Part shown: positions 1-9,771 of the stretch, one piece after another
How the letters are laid out: each line of letters starts with the position of its first letter
Position numbering within the stretch: position 1 is the first letter of the stretch
From: Ehretia macrophylla
Taxonomy: Eukaryota > Streptophyta > Magnoliopsida > Boraginales > Ehretiaceae
Length of the DNA stretch: 64,000 nucleotides
Reading direction: 5' to 3'
Assembly (NCBI GenBank): GCA_037974665.1
Contig: CM075772.1
Span: forward strand, 38,351,052-38,415,051
The notes under the pieces: model-generated
What the model was told of the DNA's origin: nothing
Databases searched by the model: none
Seen by the model: only the letters and a program-made list of their open reading frames with translations
Made by a program: the position numbers and the translations under genes

Positions 1-1322
1 AACAATTAGACATGTAAGTGGCCCATAAGCTTCTCAAACTCCTGAACTTCTACCAAAGCTTAAAAGACATGGCTTTAATAATATCTTAAAAATGTCTAAA
101 ACCCATACCACCTTCCTCTTTAGGCTTACAAGCCTTCTCCCAAGTACACCAATGGATTCTTCTAGCAGTGCTAGTCAAACTCCATAGAAATTTATTAAAC
201 AAACAGCCTAATTTAGTCCATATTTGTTTGGTAGGTTTCAAAACTCGAAGTAAATACATAGGCATAGAAGTAAGAGTGCTTTGAAGTAGATCAATTTTAC
301 CTCCTGCATAAAGTAACTTATTTTCCCAACCTGAAATTCTATTTTTTATTTTCTGAAGAAGCTTTTCAAACAGAATATTCTTCTTTCTTCCCTTATGAAG
401 GGGCACACCCAAGTAAACAGTTGGCAGTTGTTTTCGTCTGAAACCAGTAATCTCAGCAATGATAGAAGCCCTTATGATAGGAATATGAGAAGGCAAAAAG
501 TATCCACTTTTAGATTGGTTAACTTTTTGACCAGGTACTTTTTCATAATCCTCAAGAAATTTCATAATTCTAGCCAGAGAATTTTTGCTACCATTGGAAA
601 AAATAGCAATGTCATCAGCAAATGCTAAATGAGAAACAATAATAGAACAGCTAGTGCTATATTTCATAGAAGGATATGATCTAAAGAGATAGGATAGTCC
701 TCTAGACAGATATTCTGCAGCAATGATGAACAATGATGGAGATATTGGATCTCCCTGCCTGAGGCCTCTTCCAGATTTGAAAAAGCCACAATTCTCCCCA
801 TTCACCAGCAAAGAAAACTAGCAATTAGAGATACAATTCTTAATTTTAGAAATCCAGGCATCATTAAATCCAAATGCTTCAAGCATAAAATAGATGAAGT
901 TCCAGTTCAACCTATCATAGGCTTTCATCATGTCAAGTTTGAGAATAATATTACCTCATCTGACTTTATGATCTAGCTTGTGGACAATCTCTTGAGCCAG
1001 CAAAATATTGTCCTTAATATTCCTTCCAGGTACAAAACCACTCTGTTGCTCAGAGATTAATTTTGGAAGTATTTTAGCTAACCTATCATTCAAAATTTTT
1101 GTTAAAATTTTATGAAAGACATTGCATAAACTGATAGGTCTGAACTCAGTCCACTTTCTAGGAGCTAAAGTTTTAGGAATGATGGCAATAGAGGTAGTCG
1201 TGACCCTCTTAGGGATCTCTGATCTATTAAAGAAATCCAGGATTGCTTCTTGCAAATCAGTAGCAATAATATCCCAACAATTCTGGTAAAAGACTGCTGA
1301 AAATCCATTAGGCCCTGCAACA
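1..1322 (-). pseudogene. LINE (L1-type) reverse transcriptase fragment with four in-frame stops
   Basis: Read on the minus strand from about 1322 down to the window edge, one frame encodes the plant LINE reverse transcriptase in normal order. It has GPNGFSAVF near 1310, RPISLCN near 1140, motif A LDMMKAYDRL near 925, RQGDPISPSLF near 750, the catalytic FADD near 620, and the thumb/connection region with GWENKLLYAGGKIDLLQS. The frame is interrupted by TGA 956-958, TAG 818-820, TAA 86-88 and TAG 50-52, but no frameshift is needed to follow it. Similarity stops at about 1322, where TAA lies just upstream, so the 5' part (endonuclease) is missing, as is usual for 5'-truncated LINEs. The 3' part continues off the window. 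It is a dead copy; family assignment is firm, subfamily is not. Confidence 0.92.
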
Positions 1323-1620
1323 CTATATTACCATCAATAGAGATACATATATACATAAATATAAAGATAATGAAACTCACAATCAAATTAAACACATATA
1401 CTAACATTCACTTTAGTCACAGCTTTACAAACTCAAAGGCCTAAGTTCAATTTATCTTTTCCTTTGGATAATAACTATAAGTCACTGTAAGGCCCAAGTG
1501 TTGTCTAAGTGTTGAAATGCTCCAAGTCTTTCCGCTTAAGCTTATGTGACCAAAAAAAAAAAAAAAAGAGCATGCCTTTTTCTTTAATTCTTCTTTTGTT
1601 TTTAATGAACTGGTTTTAAT

Positions 1621-3015
1621 TATCCTCAGTAATGAGAGAAGCGGACTGTGAATCAGCAGTAGAAGGGGTAAATAGCACCGTAGCCCCTTATGGTTTACCA
1701 AAAGTACACAATACTCCCCTATGCTTTAAAAAGTGCATCACAACCCCTTGTAGTTTGAAAAATTAGCACACGTACCCCTCTATCTCTTTTCCGTCAAGTT
1801 TTTTAACATAAGTTATTAAATGACACAAATGCCCTTATTTTTAAGGGGTGTAGAAGGTCACACCCTTTTCCATTTGGGAAAAAAAAGCACCCAACACCAC
1901 TGTTAACCACCGCCACCATCCACCAAGCCCAAATCCTCCATACCCATCTCCTCAAACTCAGCCTCCAAAACCTTCTTCATTCGCAGCACAGCAGCCCACA
2001 AACGCTGAGACACACACACATACACACAGAGCAGCGAAGATGAATTACAACCCAAGAATCTTCTCCTATCCCCGCCTTTGATAAGGATAAAGGCACTAAG
2101 TTTACCGCCGATCGAGGATATAACGCAGACCATTGATTAAGTTTCCATTTGTGGTATTTTTGATATTATTCTCATGTTTAATGGCTGTTTTTTAAACTTA
2201 TTATATTAGGGTTTAATGAGACTTGAAATGTTGTTGGAGTTGAATTTACTCTTGTCTTAAATCAAATGTTTATAGTAGTTATGAATGTTTTGAAATTTGG
2301 TTTGGTTAATGATTGTTCTGTTTTCTTATGTTAATGCTTTCATAAGAAAATAAAAAAATAAAAAAACTCGGCCACCAAACCCACCTCCACACAGCCACAT
2401 CTCTCACATACAACAAATCAAAACTCAACCTTTTAACAATTCCCACCAAGCTGTAGACAAAATTCCTCAACCAAATATTGTGTGTTACAATATGGATTTT
2501 AACCAGGCCTTCAATGTTTTCGGCCTGGCTTGTGTGTTACAATGCATACATGTTTGGGGTTGGGGTGGCTGACGGGATTGGGGGTGGGAGGAGGCTGACG
2601 AGGGAGGTGGGTAGGTTGGGGAAGAAGACAATTTGATTTTTCTTTTTTTTTTTGGTGAAAAGGGTATTTTAGTCAATGTATAAATTTATTTTATTGGTAA
2701 AATGTATAAACAACAAACAAAGTTGCAATACAGGCGTGTGCAGCACACTCACTATTAAAAGTAACAATTTTTTGGACGGAGGGGACTGTGGTGCTACGTT
2801 TTCCAAACCACAGAGGGGTTCGGTGCACTTTTGAAAATACATGAGGTTATTGTACACTTTCAACAAATCACAAGGGACTATGGTGCTATTTACCTGCGGT
2901 AGAAGCTGAGACCTTAGCAATGACAGAAGCTTGCTATATGGTAAAAACTTGATCAATAATGTGGTGCTTGAATCTGATTACCTGGAAAGCATGAATTCGA
3001 TATTTACGTTGGGCT
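1621..3015 (+). pseudogene. LINE RNase H fragment, split by a Mutator-like element
   Basis: Plus-strand bases 1621-1664 and 2905-3015 read as adjoining pieces of a LINE-type RNase H domain. The first piece ends in ESAVE, and the second starts AETLAMTEAC and then, after a one-base shift near 2937, gives NNVVLESDYLESMNSIF. The Glu of AETLA and the Asp of ESD sit where catalytic residues sit in this family. The interruption is the 1231 bp element 1665-2895 with its duplicated target site. Stops follow after about 3010. It is short, so the call rests on the motif order and on the reading frame closing over the transposon. Confidence 0.55.
1665..2895. mobile_element. Non-autonomous Mutator-like element (MULE), 9-bp TSD
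   Basis: The outer ~130 bp are imperfect inverted repeats. The left end reads GGGGTAAATAGCACCGTAG and the reverse complement of the right end reads AGGTAAATAGCACCATAG. Both arms continue with the same sequence (CCCCT-G-GGTTT, then AAAAGTGCA) as far as about 1795 and 2765. The element is flanked by gcagtagaa (1656-1664) and gcggtagaa (2896-2904), a 9-bp target duplication with one difference; 9 bp is the Mutator hallmark. No transposase is visible. The interior (1870-2140) is richer in GC and may be a captured host fragment, but I do not recognise it. Guanine runs at 2556-2589 could form a G-quadruplex. Confidence 0.82.
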
Positions 3016-3595
3016 AGCTGGTCAAGCGACTATCTTGTGAGTAATACGTAAGCTCTGTTGGAGGGTCAGGTAGGTATTAGATTGCTCATATTTTGTTGTA
3101 GTTTAAATGGAATAGTCAATTGACTTGTTAAGAACGATAGATTCAACATTTTTCTCATGAATCGAATGATTATACTTTTGAGTAAGTTGTTTAACGCCTT
3201 TTACTTTGTGTTTGAAAACACCGAAGTAAGTTACTTGTATATATTTCGTTTTGCTTTAATAAAATGAAATGAATAGTTCATTTTTCAAAAAATAATAATT
3301 AATTACCCAATCACCCTTCTGCAGCTAATAAGAGGTAAACACGTGGATGCATGAGAGTTAGCCATGTTTTTTTTTTTCAAAGTGCAATAGCCATGTTGAA
3401 AGTTATTCTTTTTGTCGCAACAAATACCAATTCAATCACGTGTGTTTTCTAAGATCAATTCACTCCATCCGATTGGTCATCTTCTTCCGTAATATTTGGG
3501 TGATCTGAAGAGGCCAGACCTTTATGGAAGCCTCACCAATATAAATTAACTAATTTTTTCTATCTTGTTTTTCAAATTGAAATACAATTTCTTTT
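3016..3595. other. Non-coding spacer
   Basis: AT-rich sequence without a supportable gene, repeat end or RNA. Frames are closed by frequent stops. Confidence 0.6.
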
Positions 3596-3599
3596 TTTA

Positions 3600-3885
3600 A
3601 TCAGTAAAACTTTCATTGTATTAAAAAGATTTACGCAAATTATTAAGGAAAAAACAAATTAACAAACCCGAACTATTTTGAATCCAACATCAGAACTAAT
3701 AATACATGACAATTCAGCTGAAATGCTTAAAATTGAGTAAGAAGGAATAATATTCTTCCTAAATGATTTGGCGACCCAATCAGCTGTAGAGTTGCCTTTC
3801 TATTAACATGATTGAACCTAATGAGTTTAAATTTAGGGATAAGATCATGAATGTCATCCAATGATGTTCTTGATCTTCCAGTTTG
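3600..3885 (-). pseudogene. LINE RNase H C-terminus and 3' end
   Basis: On the minus strand, 3870 to 3800 gives DLIPKFKLIRFNHVNRK. After a one-base frameshift near 3803, the sequence GNSTADWVAK follows, the classic C-terminal hv.R.gN..AD.lA segment of LINE RNase H. The rest of the domain is absent. The left side runs into a poly-T stretch near 3590-3600, which on the minus strand is the 3' A-tail. It is a 5'-truncated dead copy of a LINE family related to the fragment at 24.9 kb. Confidence 0.7.
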
Positions 3886-4215
3886 GTGAGGTAGGGTTGG
3901 GTGGGGTAGGGGATTTGGGGACAGTGGACTGATTTTTTCTTTTTTTCTTTTTTCTTTGTGAAAAATGATGAGTGGTGAGAGAAGAAAAGAAAAAAAAATA
4001 TATATATATGTATCTTAATAATAATCTATTTAAGCAGGAAAAAAAAGAATAATTGCATCTAACACGCATAAAGTGTACTTTTCATTAAAATAAACGGATT
4101 TTTTGAACTAAAAGAGGTATGATACATAGTTTAACAAATCACGAAAATTTTTTAATGATTTTGTAGCACTTACACAATTATAAAAAAACTACAAAGGAGT
4201 CTAATGCAGTTCACC
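3886..4215. mobile_element. Possible MULE-related terminal fragment
   Basis: The order of features resembles the right half of the element at 1665-2895. A G-rich stretch (GGTGAGGTAGGGTTGGGTGG near 3885) is followed by a T-rich run, then a segment with AAAGTGTACTTTTCATT, AACAAATCACGAAAA and TTGTAGCACTTACAC near 4070-4180. No matching opposite end or target duplication was found, so this is a truncated or diverged relative at best. Confidence 0.3.
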
Positions 4216-4864
4216 CTGGTCATGCCCTCAACATGGGAATCAAAAACCGACTTTCACCCTGTATACATTCTAAAGTGGAAAAAATAGGTACTATTTATTT
4301 GTCAACACGGGCAGGTATATAAAACTTGCATGGGTTGCTTTGCTCTGCCACATGATTGTGAGTGTGATCTTCATTGGCCCATGCAATTTCAACTTGGCCC
4401 GGGGATGCTGGGTTCACTTCTTGGTCGTTTTGTGTTGAAACTGAGCCTAGCCCAACTTCTTGGCGTAGATTTCTGGAAAACGTTAGGTTTATCAAAATTT
4501 AATTATTTATTTTTTGTCTGAGATTTATCCACATTCAAAATGTGTATTTTTTCACAATTAAAAAAAATAAAGAAAAAGAAAACTTGAGTTTGCAAATCTG
4601 AAACTAATTGGGTTTTAATTGGAGAAAGAAGTCAAATGTCATCATAAATATCTAAGTGGTGTTCCACTGCAAAAATGTTATTTTCATGAAAAGAGAAAAA
4701 AAAAAAAGAGACTACACATCCAAAATTTTAGGGTGTTCCATTGCACACCCAATGCCAAAGGTGGCTCCGCCCCTGTTTCTAATCAGTATTCCATTCGATG
4801 TTGGTAAACTTATGTAAATGAAACCTTAGGAAAAATCAAAGATATTACATTATCATTCCACAAT
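4216..4864. other. Spacer, possibly ending in a hAT terminus near 4770
   Basis: No gene is visible. The string GGTGGCTCCGCCCCTG near 4758-4773 looks like a hAT-type end (compare GGCTCCGTCCCTG at 26847-26859), but the partner end was not found, so only a remnant is suggested. Confidence 0.3.
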
Positions 4865-4867
4865 TTA

Positions 4868-5214
4868 GGCTCCGTTTGTTTGCAGTAAAATATTTTTTTG
4901 GAAAATATTTTTCGAATTTTACAATATTTGGTAACATTAAAAATTAGTTAACTGTAAAATATTTTTTGGTCAACAATTGCGGTTAATATAAAATTCTGGA
5001 AAATGTTTTTATTTCCTTTGGAGAAAAAAAACATTTTACGGAACTCACAGTACATCCAAATACTAGAAAATATTTTTCAGTATTCTATTTTCTAAAAAAA
5101 TATTTTTCCCCAATAAGTTATTTTACAACAAACAAACGAAATCCTGTAAAATATTTTATTTTTCAAGAAAATATTTTCCACAAGCAAATTATTTTACAGC
5201 AAACAAACGGAGCC
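4868..5214. mobile_element. PIF/Harbinger-like (Tourist-type) MITE
   Basis: The 347 bp element begins GGCTCCGTTTGTTTGCAG and ends with its inverted copy CAGCAAACAAACGGAGCC. It is flanked by TTA on both sides (4865-4867 and 5215-5217), the 3-bp target duplication of PIF/Harbinger elements. The interior consists of repeated AAAATATTTT blocks that are also inverted about the centre. An extra internal copy of the terminus (ACAAACAAACGAAATCC near 5130) suggests partial internal duplication. It has no coding capacity. Confidence 0.85.
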
Positions 5215-5230
5215 TTAATGTGATTGACAG

Positions 5231-5257
5231 AAATAATAATAATAATAATAATAATAA
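5231..5257. repeat. (AAT)n microsatellite
   Basis: About nine uninterrupted AAT units, 14 bp after the TSD of the neighbouring MITE. Confidence 0.95.
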
Positions 5258-7394
5258 CGCCAAATACTAATAAAATAGAGGAGTGAATGCTATTTTTTTC
5301 TCTTTTTCCCATTCTCACCTATCTCCATCCTATGAAATTTTTAACCCTAATATTTCAATTATTAACAAAAATAACTTACCACTACGTTACTTTTAAATTT
5401 TATGAGAGCGGATTAGTGTGCTTGTACACTCTTGTAGGATACATAATTAATAAAAGATAAAAAGTACACCCTAAAAGTAATACTTACACCTACTCTACTA
5501 GATCATAATTACCTTTTTCTTTGAATTTGCTTCAGTCGATACTAGTGTGTGACGCTCATGTGCGTTACATGCAAAACGGTCACCATTTTTCTTTGGAAAA
5601 TTATTCTATGCGGACGACGTGACAAGCTAATCATCCGTTGTGCGACACGTGGCATGCAATAATGAAGGTCTTGTCATGACTTTGAGCAAAAAGACATATA
5701 TAGCCTTCATTTTGTGCCGTTCGAAATTCATGCATTTAAAAAGAATAGATGGCAAATGACCAAAATGGACAAACAAGTCACAACAAAAACTTAGCCAAAT
5801 TACTAGATTAGGTCTTGTATAAAGTTAGATATTAAACATTTTTTTTTGTCAAACCTGTCTCCACTTGTTGTTTGCTTAATTTATATATTTTTTTTGCAAA
5901 AACGTGTCCCCTCGTGTTTTTGGATGAACTTTTTTTATTGAATAGTCCTACATCTATTTACACAATATTGTTGTTTGTACGTGTATTAAAGTGGAGTGAC
6001 TCTCCAAATTGCATGCAATATTTTTTGTTTGTCCAATTGCATGCGATCCGTGAGTACGTAATTGTATGCAATATAAGAGTGTCTAAGCAAACCAAATAAC
6101 TTAGAATATATGATAATATTTTTTTTTATTTTGGTTTTACACCAAATATTTAATTCCCGATCGAATCATTATCGAAACGCAATTGACAATTACTTTATGA
6201 TCTTCTCATAATTTATGAACATGAGCCAAAATTTGTTTATATCGTGCAACAAATGACATATATAGGAATTCCCCCATTTTCTTTATTGTAATTTTTTATT
6301 TTTTTCATTTGTTCAAAAAGTGCAGTAAACAAAAAACTCCAATTAGTTTATACAGTGCAAATAATGTCATGTATAATATGAACGATAACGTGAAAATCAG
6401 CATATCCATAAAATTAATGATTAAATTTTATACAATAGTTAGTGTTGGTGGTACGTAATGCATAACTTACAAAAAAAAAAGTATGAAAGAACTTCAACAA
6501 TCCAAGATGATAATAGGAAATATCTAATGAATTTCGAAATATACAAATATGAATGTCTAGTTTCCTATAAATTACCAAAAAAGAATATACGAATGTGCAT
6601 GCAAGTCTCTACAATTAACCAAAATCTACGAATATGAATAAAGTAAATTACACGACATCATATTTTGATACCTTTTAATACACGAGTAACCATTCAAGGT
6701 AATATATAATCTTTTCATACAATCTCAATGATTACATTGTCTCATATTTAAAGATAAGCAAATCAAGAAAAGACAAATGTATCACAACAGTCATCATATT
6801 ATTGTCTAATAGCCTAATTTTGAATGCTTCATTGATGCTAAACATAGATACGATTGTAGTGAAAAATCATATTCAATTTTAAATGAGGTATGTTTAGTAA
6901 GTTGGGAAAAAAAATATTGTTGAATTGGTGGTTATCAAACACATGTGACATGCTAATTGGAAAAAGCCAATTTAAAGGGGCTTTTGTTATCCTTGCTGGG
7001 CTTTTGTTTCAAGAAGTGTCAACAAACCACTATCCTTATCAATATATTAAGTCATGCCTAGTCCATGAAGCCCAAATCTTTAAAGCATCAATTTATTCCA
7101 TGTAATGGGCTTAAAAAATAACCATATATGAAATGTTAGCCCAACTTAAAAAGGATGTATGTATCTGTAACTTGGGCCAACTAGGCCAACTAAGCTTTAC
7201 CAAATAAGAAACTAGGCCAACTAAGCCATGTTACTGCAAATGGAAAAGAAAATGTCATTGATTAAGAATATATATATATTTTTTATAATATGATTAAATT
7301 CTATTGGTCCAAAATTTTCAATTGTAAATACATACCATTGACTAGCGATATATGTGCGTGTGTGTAAGATTATATATGCCTTTGACAGTTACGT
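5258..7394. other. AT-rich intergenic spacer
   Basis: No gene or complete element can be supported. A G-box core CACGTG lies at 5646-5651, but no gene is near it. Confidence 0.6.
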
Positions 7395-7476
7395 TAAAGA
7401 TTTTTTTGATTTCATCGGACAGTGTTGAGGTATGCGCAAAGATATTGAGCGGAAAAAAAAAGAGTACTTGTTAACG
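7395..7476 (+). repeat. Dispersed ~80 bp repeat, copy 1
   Basis: Starts AAAGATTTTTTTGATTTCATC and includes GGTATGCGCAAAGATATTGAG, CGGAAAA and AGAGTACTTGTTA. A diverged direct copy lies at 8337-8417. No family is recognised. Confidence 0.55.
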
Positions 7477-8336
7477 CATTAAATACTCGTGACTCTTCCA
7501 TTTAGTGAAGGCGTCTCAATTATTGTTGGTGTTAGCCGAAATCTCATGAATGTTGAGAACTCGTAGGAAATGAATACTTTTTACATGTCTAAGGAGCGAT
7601 TCTTGGGTGCATGTTTTTTTGGGTGAATTATTTTGCAATACTAAAATATTGATCGAGTTCATTTAAATTTAACATATTGCTACGAATTAAAAGTTAAAAC
7701 TTAATTTTAATATATCTAAATTGTTTGTGCAAATTTTTTTATTAACATATATTAATAAAAATAATAATGTACTAATATGAATCATAGTCTATTAAAGAAG
7801 TCTACAGCAGAACTAGATATTAATCATAACAGATGCGAAAGTGGTTTTTGATTGGGGTTCTTTTTTAATTGATATATGCTATTACAGTAATAATATTTTT
7901 TTAAATAATAAGAATTTCGAGTCACGTCTTAGGACCATTGTTAAAAATTAAAAAATTTGATAAAATTATAAGATAATACATTAAAAGTATTTTCTCTATT
8001 TTTGTTTACTCAAATATTTCAGAAATTATTAATTAGCCAAAAATTACATAATAAATTGATTATGTAAAAGATAAAAAGGTGACCAAATCCTACAAGAATT
8101 AGGATACAACATTATGGAAACTAGTTTTTAATCCTAAACCTACAAGGATTTGATTAGGAGATTAGAGAAACTTATTCTAATCTTAATATATTAGTTTTTA
8201 GCTTATATTCTTGTTAGATTCTTTTACATTTATTTTCAAATTGTCCTGAAAAAATATGAGTCATTTTTTCAAAAATAAATTGTAAATATAACATATTCAC
8301 TATTAAGCCAAAAAAAAATTAAAAATATGCTATGGT
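7477..8336. other. AT-rich spacer between the two ~80 bp repeats
   Basis: No open frame, RNA gene or repeat end is supportable here. Confidence 0.55.
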
Positions 8337-8417
8337 AAAGATTTGTTTGATTTCATCGAATATTGTTTAGGTGGGTGCAATGATAGTGAGGCGGAAAGAA
8401 GAGAATATTTGTTAGGC
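8337..8417 (+). repeat. Dispersed ~80 bp repeat, copy 2
   Basis: Shares TTTGATTTCATCG, the GGTGGGTGCAATGATAGTGAG block, CGGAAAGAA and AGAATATTTGTTA with 7395-7476 in the same order and orientation, about 940 bp away. Confidence 0.55.
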
Positions 8418-8479
8418 GAACTACAAGTCATTCCCTAGACACCCATTTACTGCACATGTACGAATATTGTTGGATATAT

Positions 8480-8918
8480 TCATCTCCAACATCAGTCTTA
8501 CAACCATCTCTACATGTAGATGTCCTTACATTTATCTTTCAACATCTCTACATGTAGAGATGTCGAAAGAATCTCTACAAGTATCCTTAGACCCAGCTAG
8601 GGAATTAAATGATTATGTTTAATTAAAAATCAACATAAACAATTAAGAAATATAAATAAAAAAGTTTAATTATAAATATTTAAATTAAAATAATATGTTT
8701 AATTAAAAAATGGAGAGATTTTGGAGTAAAACAAAAAAAATAGGGAATCTCTAAAACAGAGTAGCTGTTGAAGTGAAACTTATTTAAGGACTCCCTAAAT
8801 TAATATATAAGCAAACTGTTGGAGTAAAACTGAAATATAGAATCCCCAAATATAGATAAATGGTTAAAATTCTCTACATATAGGGAAAAAAATAGGGAAG
8901 TTATTGGAATTGGCTTTA
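8480..8918. mobile_element. Small terminal-inverted-repeat element (unclassified MITE family)
   Basis: The left side carries TCTCCAACATCAGTCTTAC and copies of CTCTACATGTAGAG. The right end reads, on the opposite strand, GCCAATTCCAATAACTTCCC, matching the GGCTAACTCCAATAGTCTCCC ends found next to it. The interior is AT-rich with AATTAAA runs and has no coding. Relatives lie at 8919-9110 and 51966-54355. The target duplication could not be fixed, so the superfamily is open. Confidence 0.55.
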
Positions 8919-9110
8919 GGCTAACTCCAATAGTCTCCCTATCTTTCTCCCTAACCTTAGGCTAACTCCAATAGTTTATCTATCTTTCTCTCTACGTGTA
9001 GATGATTTGCAGCACTTTTCCTACATATAAGGACTCCCTAATTCTTTTTTTCTTCTCCCCAAATTCTCTCATTTTATTTTAATTAAACATATCATTTAAT
9101 TTTCTATTTT
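8919..9110. mobile_element. Second copy of the same small TIR family, truncated
   Basis: The end GGCTAACTCCAATAG occurs twice, at 8919 and 8960 (41 bp apart), followed by CTCTACGTGTAGATGATT and the AATTAAACATAT motif of the family. It abuts the right end of the preceding copy head-on. Confidence 0.5.
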
Positions 9111-9766
9111 CTTGAAATATGATATTTTTTGTGGAAAACATTCTATTTTTAAGAACCTATTTCACTGCATAGTCCCGATGATATATAAGTGTTGATATAT
9201 TACTTATTCAAGTATCAAGCTAATATAATAATGTAATCATTATAATATCGATAGTATCACTTAGTTATCCCCTAATTTATCTTACTCATTTAGCACGCGC
9301 TATATGTATGCTTATTTGATATCACAATTAAAGATGAACTAATTATCAAATACTAGGCATACATACAAATTCAAATTTTGAAGGCATTGCTTAGTGATGA
9401 ATACTATTATCAATTGATATATTGAAATGCGTTTGAGAACTAATTGACATTAGTGACTCTATTTCAATTCTCGTGCTTTGTATGATGAAATTATCTCAAG
9501 AATCCGATTCCCAATTTAATCCAATTCTATCGTACACGGGCTTAGCACATTTTTATGTATTTCGGTATGAACTTAATACTCAAATGACTAATATCACCCC
9601 ATCAAAAATTTGCATTTTACAATAATAATAATTATCATATTTTATATAAAAAAAATTGATTATTATTATTATTATTATTATTTATCATGTTTATGTTATT
9701 CTAAATGTTAATAATACAATTATAAAAGGTTAATGAAATCATGTTATAAAAGTCATAAATGTTATA
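9111..9766. other. AT-rich spacer with an (ATT)n tract
   Basis: No gene is seen. A simple (ATT)n repeat occupies 9659-9682, preceded by the complementary (AAT)n near 9620, which could pair with it. Confidence 0.6.
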
Positions 9767-9771
9767 TTAGT

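Noticed and set aside
4758-4773. Complete hAT element
   Set aside because: Only one possible end (GGCTCCGCCCCTG) could be found; no partner terminus or 8-bp duplication.
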